From Haematococcus lacustris (Eukaryota; Chlorophyta; Chlorophyceae; Chlamydomonadales; Haematococcaceae): a stretch of 64,000 nt of DNA. The stretch is taken from assembly GCA_030144725.1 (NCBI GenBank), contig JASKMD010000006.1, positions 2,653,433 through 2,717,432 of the forward strand. Direction: 5' to 3'. Of the stretch, positions 36,212 to 49,100 are shown one piece after another; position 1 is the stretch's first letter, and every line of letters begins with the position of its first letter. The translations under genes were made by a program, and so were the position numbers. The notes below the pieces were generated by a model. That model was not told where the DNA came from and ran no database searches. It saw only the letters and a program-made list of their open reading frames with translations.

Positions 36212-37182
36212 GCAATACACGCATGAATTTGAATGTTGATATTTGAGCTGCCAGTGCTATCAGCACAATACACGGGAAATAATGATACACACTTCACCCC
36301 GTAGCTGACAGAGTACTCTATCCGAGGATGTGCGAAGCATACTTAGAGACCACGTGGCTGGGACACGGCGTCGTTTTGATTACCAGGGGTAGGTTCTCTG
36401 TTAGTTGGGGACACCTGAATGGCATAGCAATGAATTAGATGGAAATGGCTGGCCCTGCGTGACTCACATGGGGCTCAAAACTGGATGCCCTCACCTTCCA
36501 CAGCTACATGGCTCCCATACTGCAGGTGCAGGGGCTGACCGTCCCCCACTCTGCACTCAAGTAGGTTGGTCGCCTTCTTGATAAATGTATCCGAATAAGA
36601 AAGAAGCCTGTGCGGGGCCTGATGTGGTGCCATGAGGTGCCCCCTCCCTCAGCCTAGGCCACCCCTCCACCTGTCCCTGCCCAGGCCCCTCCCCTTCGGC
36701 GTGCCCATAAGGATGGGGTTATAAACATCACACAATGTGTCTAGTCACGCCATGTGTTGTTACACCCTTCACGCATCAACTTGTGGTTTTGTTGAGAAGT
36801 CCAGTGGTCAGGATACAAAGCATGCCCACAAGAATGGGGTTATCAGTCATGAAGGGTGTGTTGATGAAGCTCAGCCTGATGAGGCTGTAGTGGAGGGGGG
36901 ATTACCCACAGGCAACGGGCAACATGCAATACCCTGCGCCATGTTGAGCTGTTTCTGATTGAGCTAGCTGTAGATGGAGGCCGACAGGCTGTGCTGCTTT
37001 ATGACGCCAGCTGGCTGCAGTGCAGTATGGCAGTGAAGCTGACCAGCAAAGCCTGCCAGTTGTTTTGGCACTCTGGAGTAGCCTGGGGGTTGGGAGCAGG
37101 GCTGGTGTCTCCCACGTCACTAGCTATTGTAGGACATTCTAGTGGCGCTGCTGGCACCTAGGTATGGCACCGCCTCACAACC
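36212..37182. other. Transposon-island sequence without a supported gene
   Basis: Apart from the possible Fanzor remnant at 36480-36660 I see no gene. A plus-strand frame at 36737-36958 has no recognisable motif. The phrase GATGGGGTTAT-like occurs near 36709 and again near 36833, suggesting a short repeat. Confidence 0.4.
36480..36660 (+). pseudogene. Possible remnant of a diverged Fanzor-like gene
   Basis: One frame reads YMAPILQVQGLTVPHSALK, a stop, then VGRLLDKCIRIRKKPVRGLM and WCHEVPPP before another stop. PVRGLMWC matches PVRGMMWC of copy A, and the LLDKC segment sits where the LRACCKVVC segment does. The DExRTS part is missing. The match is short, so this is tentative. Confidence 0.3.
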
Positions 37183-37600
37183 TGCTCTTTGGAGGTGCCC
37201 TTTGAAGGTGCGAGAGTGAGTGATGGGTATGAGCAGGTATGAGCATAGGAATAGGTATGAGCAGGTATGAGCAGGTATGAGCCTAGTGGCGCGATGCCTC
37301 CGAAGAAGCGGAAGAGTACCGCGGAGCATGAGCCGCGCCCGACTAAAAGCTCGCGAAAACAAGGTCAGTCGGCGGTGTGGTGTGGTCCGCTGCAACCTTG
37401 CTGTGAGCTCCGCGCTGTTTGAGCTCACGTCGCTGTTGTTCTTGCCAGCGCAGGTCCTCGCACGCCTCAAGCCAAGCAACGAGAGGAGCGAAGGGATGGC
37501 TGGACGACTCAGCGTCGCCAGGTACGCACGGGGCCGCATACCGCGCCTGCAACTGTCATCCTCAGCATGCCGTCGATGACTGTCGTGCAAGTGTTGCTCA
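37183..37600 (+). pseudogene. Fanzor-like 5' end fragment in the transposon island
   Basis: This is a second copy of the family 5' end. The same leader repeats (GGTATGAG units) precede the ATG at 37294. Exon 1 at 37294-37363 encodes MPPKKRKSTAEHEPRPTKSS, and exon 2 (about 37454-37521) is followed by a GT donor. Similarity to copy C stops shortly after exon 2. Only the NLS-bearing N-terminus is present. Confidence 0.55.
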
Positions 37601-38034
37601 CCTAGCCGACCGTCAAGATTGGAAAAGAAAGCCCTAGCTAGTCGGTTCATAGACGTGTGATTGGGTCAACATGGTGGTCTTACATGTCTTACCTATCACA
37701 CAAAACCGTGCCAAAACGAAATCAAGCATACGACCCTTATAAAACGCCAACCGTATTGCATGGGGATTGAGCATGTGTCATAGAGAGGGCATTCCACAAG
37801 CCTTGCAGGGCGGTCACATGTCTTGCAGGGCTCACAGGGACATCCGCCTCGCATGCTCTGCTCAGACCAACTTGAGCGCATACTGTGCATAAGGTGCAAA
37901 CAACACTTGACCATGGACATCCACACACACATATAATTCAATACTGATGATTAGTGTGCTTGAAGAAGATTGGTTGCGCTTGCTGGGAGGAGATGATCTG
38001 GCAAGCAAGTGGGCAGCCAGGCATGTTGGCATAA

Positions 38035-38140
38035 GTAGGTGTCACCGAGTACAGCACGAGTTTCCGACCCTCCCCATTCGCCTCCGCTCGTTTTCATTCA
38101 TATTGTTTTCAACAAGTGCATGCAGCTGCGGCATGGCATA
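38035..38140 (+). repeat. Direct repeat, right copy
   Basis: This is the partner of 35011-35110, sharing GTACAGC-x-CGAGTTTCCGAC and AAGTGCATGCAGCTGCG with small differences. Confidence 0.5.
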
Positions 38141-38824
38141 GCAATGGATTGCCTAGGGCAGAGTGGGTGCATAGTGTTGGTCAGCACCTGCATGGTGTGC
38201 GCCAGGTCAATCTGCAGGCCACTCACCATGATCATAGGAGGTCCCACCGCCCGCACCACTACTTTATTTGGCATGCAATTGGGCAATGCAACAAGCACTC
38301 TAAAGCCAGCCGCCTGGCAGTACCCAGTTCACACACAATAGCATGTTTACATTCAGATCGTGCCCAGCCCCCACGCCCCACCCCACCCCCACATGCAGTG
38401 CAAAGTGCCCGTGGCTGTTGGTCTGGGAAGAGCATGGTATGGAAGGTCCCTGCTAGATAGCAATAGACTCAAAACTGCCTCTAATGACAGTGGCTCGTGA
38501 GGTGAGCACGGCATGGCAGGCCTGAGGATGAGCTGTGTGACATGGAACATATAACGACGGTGACCATGGTGAGACAAAACCAATGCTGGTGAGCAAAACC
38601 GCAGGCAAGGGTCCTGGCATCAGGGGCAGCTGCCACTCAGCCTCCCATGTACCGCTGCCTGGTTCGACCCCACCTAGCCTCACCCACTGCTCCTGCTCAA
38701 GACTGACGTGGCAGCAGGCGGATACGAGGTGACCCCTACTATGAGCTGTTATGAACTACCATGAACTCAGGCCATTCACAGGATGGCACTAACCTGTGCG
38801 CCCCCGCCCAGAAGCAGCAGCCCA
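38141..38824. other. Region between the repeats and the gene 2 stop codon
   Basis: This should hold the 3' UTR of gene 2. A minus-strand frame (VALPNCMPNKVVVRAVGPPM) near 38225-38298 ends at a GT donor-like site but has no identifiable family, so I leave it uncalled. Confidence 0.35.
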
Positions 38825-40164
38825 TCAAACCATGGAGGCATGTCCTTGCTGCCAGGCCGAGCCACCCCCGGACCTGAACACACCGGACCTCGCAGCCATG
38901 GAGGTACCGCGCAACCGACTCGCCTCTTCTTTCTGGGCCGCGGCCAGCGCGATGGCGGCCAGCGGGTCTTCGATGATGCTGGCCTTCAGTGCGCCTGACA
39001 CCAGTGTCTCGACCTCCAGCTCTGCAGGCAGGCTGGAGAGCAGCTCTGCCACGCGTCGGCCTTCCGAGGTGATAGTTGCCGTGTAGGGCCGCAGGATGAA
39101 GAGTAAGAAGAGGGCGCAGATGGTGAGGCACACGACCTGCGAGTGCCAAGGACGGCCGGCAGCCCCACGTGCGACCAGGAGTGTGTGCGTAACGATGGAG
39201 ATGCTGATGCTGATGCTGTGGTGCTCAGCAGTCAGGCGGGCGTGCAATGCTGTGATGTCAGCCAACACCTAACACCAGCGCAGCGTTGTGTGAGACGTTT
39301 GGCAATCCATGGTTGATTTGGGTGCACCCCTCAGTGCACATGCCACCAAGCAGCAGGTCGACCTATTCATGCCCAGCTTGCTCAGGCTCATCAATGAGCA
39401 GCCACATCAGCTCGGGGGTGTCATCAACATCATAATCCGCCTGCCTCTATACCTTACCCGCCCTACCCTGCCCTATCCTACCCTGCCTCGTCCTGCACTA
39501 GGAAGACCAGGCACCCAACACTTGCTGGGGCACCCCAGGCTACCTGCCTGCCTGCCTGCCTGCCCGCCCGCCTGCCCGCCTGAGCTACCAGGGTTGTAGG
39601 GCTTTGCTTGCGTCACTCACCATGGTGACGATGTGCAGCGTGATGATTTCTCGGTAGACCGACTGCAAGCACGGCAAGCTGAGACACGTCAGCAGGAGTA
39701 TGGCAGGAGCATCGCTCGACACCAACGGAGACTTGGTGGGCTGCTGTTTGCACCCTTGCCCCTGGCTACAGCAGCACTCAGCTCTCTCACTGCCCCTACT
39801 CACACCACAGACACATCTTCACATCATATAGCCACGCCTGCGCTTGCTGCACACAATGGAGCTGGTGATGGTGGTGACTCCAGCACAGCCCACTGCTTCC
39901 CTGACTCCTGCCCTGACACTTATAATGGTGAAGGCAGTGGTGATGACACCAGCGTGGCCCACTGCTTCCCTGACTCCTGGCCGGACACTGACGACAGTGG
40001 TGATGATGGTGGTGGTGATGATGCCAGCCAAGCCCACTACTTCCCCTCAACACACACTGGCCAGTTCGCTGCGCTCAGGTTGACGCCTTGACACATACCT
40101 GGACGTACTCATCATAGTTGTCTGACAGCAGCATCAGGCCGCCAGTGACATCTGCATTCCCAAC
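38825..40164 (-). CDS. Gene 2 exon block 7: last membrane helix, conserved tail and stop codon
   Basis: The exons are 40164-40099 (GLMLLSDNYDEYVQ), 39662-39621 (VYREIITLHIVTM) and 39136-38825, the last including a TGA stop. The final exon begins with a membrane helix (VCLTICALFLLFILRPY), then SEGRRVAELLSSLPAELEVE and an alanine-rich, polar tail of about 60 residues. The helix followed by a SLPAELEVE-type tail is characteristic of the C-terminus of TmcB-like algal proteins, as I remember the family. A 3' UTR is expected towards 38.2-38.8 kb, but I could not place a poly(A) signal. Confidence 0.8.
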
Positions 40165-43100
40165 CTGCAGCATGAACCAGCCAGCCAGCCAGCCAGCCAG
40201 GCAGCCAGTCACTTATGTGGCACAGTCGCAGCAAACTGTCACTGCACCTGCATTGCAGCCTGAGATCATGCAGCAGGGCAGCAGGTGGCTGGAGGCAGGG
40301 TGGGTGGCAGCAGGGCCTTGGCCGCAGCTTTTACAGTCATAGAGATCATGGGGTGAGTCATACCAGGTCAGCACATTGTGAAAAAGTGTGCATGGCAGCA
40401 CACTGACAGGCCTACAGGAGGAGTAACTGGCCGCAAAGAGGTGACGGGTGGATGAGGGGAGCTATGCAATTCAGGAGTTTGGGACAGGGCTAGGACTGGG
40501 AGAGGGTGGTGGGTTGGCGCAGCCCAAGGAGGTGAGGCTCTGCGCCCGCACACACGCAGCGCCAACAGCTGGCCCCTAGCTGACTCTCATGTATGGTGCC
40601 ATCTCTCACAGCTGCAGGGAGGCTTGTTTGACACAGGCCTGGAGCAGTCAATGAGCCCAGCAGCCCTGAGGTCAGCAAGACCAGCTAGAGGCTTGAGCTT
40701 CACACAAACTGCCACGTGTGATGGCACCACACACATCCCCCTGCACCACATACATCCCCCGGCACCACACACATCCCCACTGACGCTGGCACTGATGCTG
40801 GCACTGACGCTGGCACTGATGCTGGCATTGAGGCTGGCACTGAGTCCAGCACAACAGAGGCGCCATGAGAGGGAGAGGACGGGAGGTGGGCTGGAGCCTA
40901 GGTCACTGATCAACCTGCCTCGTAAATGTATTCAAAGCTCCAGCTGCCATGCACGTCCTGGTCTGTCTGCATCAATAGGTGCTCCACTGCATAGAACAGG
41001 CCCTGCATGGAGGGACACAAGCCAGGGCGAGCATTGGAGTGCATGGGGCGACACAGGCTAGGGGCAACAGTGTGCTATAAATGGGCATAAGGACCAGAGC
41101 CTGCTATGCATTTAACATCAGCATTCCACAACTTCAACATCAAACGATATAGATAGGAAACCAAAACCTGATGTTCAGTCAGCTGCATGCTATGCAACCT
41201 CCTGTGCAACCAAGCCTCCTGCCAGTGCAGGGGTGCATGTGCTGGGAAGCATTTTGACCACAGTCTCTGTCGAGGCATCCTGAGGCTTCCCCAGCCCATC
41301 CCTGCTGTGGGAGCTACAGATACCACACCCCTGATTGCCCCTGGGCTGCAGCACTGTTGAGCGCAGTAGCAGCAGTAGCAGCAGCCCAATATCACGTGTG
41401 TTGTTGACTGCCTTTGCAAGCCGACCCATGTTTTTCACCTTCAATGTCTGATCAAGGCCATTTGTTGATGCCTGCACAGCAGCGGGGCACCAGCAGCAGG
41501 CACCAGCTGCAGCATGAGGAAAGTGGGTAGCGCAAGCACTTGGCATTGTCTGTGCTATGATCTTATAGGTTATTCTAGAGAGGAGCCAAAGCCACACAGA
41601 CAGTTTGTCGTTGGGAGCCAGGCATTGTGTGGGATGTAGACTGCCTATCTGTTGGCAGAAGGGCACAGCACGGCTTGGTGGCCTATACTGTTGTTGTGTG
41701 GTTGGTAAGCTAGAAGCGTGACACGTTTTACCACATGACCATATGACACATATCAGCGTGGGGCCGTCTTCAGGTGTGCTGGGAGTTGTCACTCTGCATG
41801 GCATGTTGCGTTATGATGACTGCTGCATGCACTAGGGCTGCAGTCATCATGGGGATGTTTTCATGCGAGATCAGCAAGAAAAACGCCACCAGCTGGCCCA
41901 CCAGCTGGCTATACACGGCTGTGACTATGGCGTTGCGTGTTCAAATCCCACACCCACCAAGAAATATGGGCTGGTGGCAGGTTGGCAGTCAGCAGGGTCC
42001 AGGGCCATGCAGCCGGTCATGGTGTACAACACATCTGCGCCCTTGGCAAACATGACGCCCTGGGTGGCCAGCTGGAAGTGAGGGGAGGGATCGCCAGCAA
42101 CCAGGGGAGCTTCACGGCCATAGCTGCAGGCAGCGCAGCGCAACGACACCGCAACCCCTGGCCCCACACACCTGGGCTTGCAACACAGGCGCAGCCCCTG
42201 GCTGGGCCCTGACACGCTCGAGGCCCCGCTCCTTGCCCTGACCCGAGGCAAGTGGGACCCTCAGGCCTGGCCCTGGCCCTTCACACCATGCCCTGTGGCA
42301 CTGCCCCTGCCCCTGCCCCCGTGACCCTGACCCCGTGACCCTAACCCGGGAGGTGAGGATGCAATTCAAAGCCATGCCGCACGCCTTCCTGCCTCAGCCC
42401 CTGATCTTCGCCCCCATCCAGGCTCAGGCCCAGCCGCTTGTCACAGCTTGCACCATGCCAGTGAAGGCTGCACCCAGCACCATATGCCCCTGCCCCTGCC
42501 TCGCTGCTTGCCAACCCACAGCAGTGCGTCGTACTCCTTCCTCATCTCTTGGTACTGGAGCTGCAGCACTGCCCGGAAGTACGCCTTGTCCTGGGCGCTG
42601 GTGCCATTCAGAGGGTACGGGTGAACGAGGACCTGGCCATGTGTGCTGTCAATGGCTTGGCCGTACACCAGACGTTGGGATAGGTACATCACGCCCTTCG
42701 CTCTGTTCTTCATGAACTGGGCCAGCTGCGGTTGGTGAGGCAGGGGGCAGGAACATTGGAGCAGTGCCAGGGGTGCTGCAGCAGCGGCCCAGAGCCTACT
42801 GCCCTGGCCGTGTTCAGCTGAGGCCTGGTATGGCCTAGTTAGGCAAAGGCTTGTTGTGGCCTAGATTGGCTATGACCTAGCATGGCCTGCCTCAACATGG
42901 CCTGGCACTAGCATGCATCACCCAGCGCACAGACTATGTCAAACATCACAGGTTTCCACCTCAAATCAAAACACATCGTACGAATCATCTTAATGCTGTG
43001 TGTATGTGTGGCTGGATGTCTGCTGGTTGTGTTGTTCTGGTTTAGATGGTCAGTAGGTGGAAAGGTGAGCAGGGAAGTAAGTGGGTGGTAGGTGGACAGG

Positions 43101-46100
43101 CGGTCCCATTATATGCCCCCAAGCATATGCCACTACCCACCGCCTCCCACCCGGCACGGGCCCTGCCCCACCCAGTGTGGCGCCCCCGGCCTGGGACTAC
43201 ACCTCAACAACACTCACATTGGCGGTGGCGATGGGGGAGGTGACCCTTGACACCTCTACGTAGCCCACCGCGTTGATGAGCACCTGCAGGATGAGGTGGG
43301 CAGGGTTCAGCTGGCATTGCTATGTCTTTGCCACAGGATTCTTGACCTTGTCCATGAAGGCCTGGCTGCAGCGTCCTGAGCCATGCGCTGCTGCCGCTGC
43401 ATTGGTAGGGGAACATGGGGGCCAGGGCAGCTGGCCCCTCCACCTACTCACCACAAACACCCCCCAGAGCATGAACGGCCACCTGCAGCAAGCAGCAGCA
43501 GCAGCAGCTAAAGGACCTCACAGGCTGGGCAACAAGGCCTGCACCATTGCACTGGAGGCTAGTATCTGAACAGCAGCAGCTGCTCCTATGCACTGTGGCA
43601 TAGCTATAGTGATACACGCTGCAGGCCATAGCCACCAAGCATCACTGCATGCTGAGGCTGCCAGTGATGGGTGTGACCTAGCATGGTATCATGGTAGCAG
43701 GTCAGGGCTGGCACGTCCCAGGTTGGGTGGAGGTTGTTGCTGCTAGTGCTAGTAGACACGCAGGCCATGCCGTGCGATCCGTGCTGATGCCCATGATGAG
43801 CAGGCCACATATGTCTGTGTGCGGTGGGTTCCTAGCGTGGCTGTGTCCAGCAAGATCCAGCGTCACTCACACAACATACAGCAGCGCTCCCAGTGAAGCC
43901 TTCAGCGTGCGCCTCCCGCCCTGATCCTCCGCATTGGTCTTCCAGAAGAGCAGCTGAGCCCAGAAGCTCCGCGGTTTGGCTGTATGCCAAGGAGCAGGCC
44001 AGCGCAGGCACATCACATGCTGCTGATTGCAGCATCAACGATGACGATGACGATGATGATGATGATGATGAGGAGGAGAAGGAAGACAGGCTGTTGGTTG
44101 CTAGGCCTCTCAACTGCAAGGGTCATAATGATCACCACCGTCATTACGTGGCATTCGCTGATGTGCATCATCATCAAGCACCGCTGGCGTTGCTGCAACA
44201 CACTGGTGATCCAACCTCTCTCCAGCCTGTCTCGGCACGAACCCCGACCCACCTCTGCCCTGACACCTGGTCCAGTGTGGCTGCCGTGTCCTGACTAGGG
44301 AGCGACCGCCAGCCTAGAAGTCTAAATTTTTCTAGCCTAGAATTCTAGGTTTCCAAGCCATTTTTCTAGGTTTTTTCTAGGTCCCTCTTGCCTAGAATTC
44401 TAGGCTTTTCCAGGAATCCGAGCCACCTAGAGTTCTATGGGCGTACCCTAGTCCTGACCCAGCCCCTGCCGTGTCCACCTACCTGCAGCCTGCTGGGCCA
44501 TTGCCAGGTGAAGGTGGAAGCCGGTGCCTGATGTGGCGGGACCTCTGGTGCGCAACGACTGGCCTCCCTCGTCATCTCCACCCATGTCCTGCGCTTCAGC
44601 TGCTGGCGCTGCATCATCGCCCTCCGCCCCCTCCTGCATTCATTCCATGCGCACAAGCCGCCACCAGGCGTCACTTTGGAGCCAACCACTATGCTGTCCA
44701 TGTTGCCCAAGTGATCAACTTTTACATCCCAGGTGATCTCCACGACCCCTGTAAAACTGTGATGCCAATATGTAGTTACGTTACCATGGGCCATTATGTT
44801 CAAGCTGAATTGCCTTCCTTTTGATTGCCGACCCGCCCCCCTATCCCCCCTTCCTTCCTCTTAGCCCATCGATGCATATCATGGCATGTGTTGCATGTTA
44901 TCTTCCTCATCCCCTGCCCCACCCCACCCTGCCCTGCCCACCCTCATCCTGCTAGCTGCTTCTCAGGCCCACCCACCTCGCCACTGGCGCCATCTTCCTT
45001 AATGCCCAGGGGCTTTGTGGCCAGGCCCTTGACCAGGCCGTGCGGGACCAGCAGGAACACACAGTAGATGGCGTAGCGCCTGAACACTACCTGTGCAGCC
45101 AGCAGCACCAGGTCAGACCAATGACTTCAGCAGATCTCACACACTGCATCAAAGCCCACCCCACTCCTTGACTCTGACAAGGTTCAAACAGGTTCATAAA
45201 AGGTGGGCGTGCCAAGCAGCTGGTGGTGTTCTTTGGTGCAGCTACCATCGGCACCAGGGGAGGCTGGGGTGCGGATGCGGTGCTGCGTGCCTGCTGCAAG
45301 GTGGTGTGCAGGCCCAGGGGCACAGAACAGCTGAGGGGCAGGGTGGTGCTAGTGGATGAGCACCGCACCAGCCGGGTCAGCTCAGCAGTGAATGGCCAGC
45401 AGCCCTGTGAGAGGCAGCTGAACAAACGCAGGGCCACCAGGCCTGCAGGCTGGAAGCCCCCAGCAGGGCAGGTGCACCACCGCCTGGTGCGTCCAGCCTG
45501 GAGCCAGCTGCGTGACCAGCCAGTGCGGGGCATGATGTGGTGCCCGGTAGTAGCCCCACGCAAGCCCCCACAGGCCCCAGGCAGCAGCCAGGAGGCCACA
45601 CAGCCAGCAGCCTCAGAGCCTGGGCCCAGCACTCCCCTGCCAGCCAAGCGCAGCAAGCGCACTGAGGCTGAGCAGGCAGCTGAGCCCACCCAGCCTACCA
45701 AGGGCTAGGCCAAAGGCAAGGCTGCCAAGGCAAAGCCATCCCTCCAGCCAGGCAGGTGGGTAGACAGGGACTGCAACGCAGCGCTGAACATGCAGCGCAT
45801 TGGGGAGAGCAGGTGGCGCACACTGGAGCTGTGCTGGTGGCCAGAGCAGGGGAAGCTGCCGGCCAAGGGCAAGGATTACCCAGGCTTGGGGTACAAGCAG
45901 GTGCGAGACAAGCCACCCAAGGCCCAGCCCGCTGCGGCACAGTAGTGTGTGCCCCCCTTTGTTGAGCTGTTATCAGCTTACAATTAGTGCATGTTTGTCA
46001 TGCCAACTCTACATCATAGCCCATTGGGGTCAGGCAATAGAGTAGGTGGTAGGCGACCATGGCCATGTGTATGCCATGTGTATGCCATGTGCATGGGAAC

Positions 46101-49100
46101 TCCACACAGAGAAAAACACCGCTTTGTAGTGGTCCACACCTAGTGTTCCACTGCAATGAAGGCTCTAGGTTGAGGGCCGAGGTGCTCAACAGGTGATGGT
46201 GATTAGATGTGGTGTGGTGTGGTGAGATGATGTGTGGTGGCATTGCCTGAATGGAGTTACGCCAATGGCAGATAATAAGAATGGCAGATATAGACAAACC
46301 CCTTAGTTAGGCAACTTAGGAGCCAAGCAAAGGCTGGCTGGGCTAATGCCAGCATTTACCCCACCGCCTGTCTTCCCTCTTTCCTTAAACTCCAATTGCC
46401 AAGGCTCACCTGATATCCACTTGATGTTAACCCCTCACTTCAACCCTCCATTACTGATGTGTACGAGTTTGTGTGTAGATAGGGAGATGCATGCAAATGC
46501 CACGTGATAATTGTGGTGACGACCATGACTCTCTAACCACCTTCAACTGACTTACCGCAGCAGTCACGCTCCACATCACAATGATTGCCACTGTGCTGAT
46601 GATGCCGCCTGCAGGCAGCAGCCCATACCCCACCACCCCCTCATCACAGGTCAGAAGAGCTATATGCTGAAGCAACGCCAACAGGTGAATGCCATGTGCT
46701 GCTGCTGCTGCCGATGCTGCTGCTGCTGCTGATGATGAGCTGTGCTACAGCAAGACGACAGCAGGTCTGCCAGGTCTGCCAGGTTGGGCTGACACAGGGC
46801 CAGTTGGGTGCTGCTGCTACCAAGACCTGCCAGCCAGCAGGTGGTGATGGCAATGCGGCAGTCAGGCTTGACAGGACACACCTTCGAGAGCCAAGATGAT
46901 GAGCTGCATGTTGTTAACCTGCACCAGCAACAAGGCCAAGCCCACGCACACGGCTGCTGTGATTGCAGCAGTGTCATAGTGGCAGTCACCATCATACACA
47001 CACTGTGCCACCACAGGCAACGCTCAACCCATGCAATGCCGTGTCATAGTGATTGTGATGACAGGCTAATGGCACAGCAGGCTGGTGGGGCAGCAGGCTG
47101 GCTACACAGCTCACGAACAGCGCTCAGCTACCTTCTTGGAATCCTGTATGGCCACTTGCATCAGGCCATCCAGTGTGGCCGCATAGCCGGGGATCAGGCC
47201 CCTCAACAGATTCTCAAACTGCAGCCAGACCAGCAGCAGTTTGCCAGGCTGTGCTGAGGGCGAGCCCCGCAAACTGCAGCCAGCCCCGCAGCAATCCAAG
47301 CTGATCAGGACAAGTGCATTCCCTACACATCACACCGCCCAAGCGCCCTGGCAGCTGGGCCCAGCCCAACAGGTGCGGCAGGTGGCGCGTTTTGGTGAGC
47401 AAGCGGTTGCAGAGAGAGGTGCAGTGCTGGCCTGCTGACGGGTGCGGTGCCTCTACAGCACCACATGGTATGGCTGGATCAACTAGCTGCTCCTGGACCA
47501 AGCGCTCCTGTTTCCCAACCAGCATGCTTGACAAACATCCTGGCTGCTGCAAGCTCTGGCTCTGGCTGTAATGCCACCTGCAGGCTGGTGAAACACCAGG
47601 CAAAATGACATCACACTCGATTGCCTGCTAGTCAGAGACAGAACAGAGGGAAGCACGGCAGGGAAGCAGCAGCCAGGCAGCCAGGCCTGTCCCCACACGC
47701 TGTCTTGCCCATGGCTCACCATAGACAGTGTGTCCACATCTTGCACAAAGGTGCGGCCCGTCTGCGTGTCATTGCCATACTTGTTCCTGCTGTTCTGCAG
47801 CAGTGTGTGAGCTGACTTGATGTACAGGTTGCCCATGTCCCACAAGGAGGCAATGGACGTGTTTGCTCGGATGCCGCTGTCCACATTGAAGAAGGACACC
47901 ATGGGCAGGCTGGGCTGCTCCCTGCACAGGAACCGGAGCTCAGCAAGCGGGGTGAGGGGCGCGGCTGCTCTTGGGCAGCAAGCGGTGTGGAAGGTAGGGC
48001 ATCAGCGAAGCTCACCATAAGTCACGGATGCCAAAGCTGTCTGGCAGGCGGCGCTGCTGCCCGAAGCCCCGGTACAGTCCAGTGTGCAGCCTCTGCATAG
48101 GGAGTTTCATGCAACTACAGACATCAACCTGTGACATACACACCGCCCACCTGCCCCTGACAGCACAAGCAGCTGCCATATAGGCACAGCCATTTAGGCA
48201 CCTATAAGCACCCTTGTCACCCTATGTCAATAGGTGACAATATGTGGGTATGTGAAGGTGGCAAGTATGTGGCAGCAACGCTGACAGGTGAATGCCATGG
48301 AACGAGGATGATGTTAATGACAAGCCTCCCTGGCCCCCTGCCCTCCTTTCCCCTGTCCCCCTGCCCTCCTGCCCACCTGCCCTCCTGCCCTCCTGCCCTC
48401 CTGCCCTCCTGGCCCCCTGCCCCCCTGGCCCCCCCCCACATCAAGGTCTTCGGTGTACGTCTCCATCATGGCCAGCTGTTGCGTTATGCTGTTCTCGACG
48501 CCGCCCTCCCCTAGGTAGCGCAGATTGCTGCTGCCATCACCGGCATACAGCGTCCCCAGGGATCTGAACACACGCGGCACAAGAGGCAGCAGTGCCAGCA
48601 GGGGCAGCAGGCGCAGGACACGGGGCAGGGGCCAGATATGGACCGCAGGGCAACCAAGGGAGCAGCAGTGGGTGCTTGAGATGCTCTGGCCACGGCAGGT
48701 GCACCATGCCCAACAGCCATACCAGGCTGCAGGCCTTCAGGTGAAAACCAACAACGCCAACACCAACACTAGCCATGACTGAATGTGAACCTGACAGGCA
48801 CTGCACTGATGTTACGCAGAATGGCAGACGTGGCAACGTGCTGCTCATAAGGCTGTGGGCATAAAGCTAGATGCACCGTACGTGCAACATGCGTGCAATT
48901 GCCATGAGGTCCATGCTTTGCCCACAATTTTGGTAATGTCAGGGTGGGGCTGTTACAAGCTGCAAAAACAGGGTGGAGGGAAGTATGACTTTGTGTGGCA
49001 GGCAAAGGCAAGTGTTCTTAGGGCGTCACTCACGCAACACAGATGCCCAGCTCCAGCACCCGGTGCGTAGCCATGCTTGCACTGGACAAGTCAGCTACCT

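Noticed and set aside
40700..40860. Plus-strand frame with Leu-Ala-Leu-Thr repeats
   Set aside because: A simple GCACTGATGCTG repeat inside a gene 2 intron.
41930..41960. tRNA T-arm-like GTGTTCAAATCCCACAC
   Set aside because: The neighbouring bases do not form the other arms, and the site overlaps the 5' splice site of a gene 2 exon.
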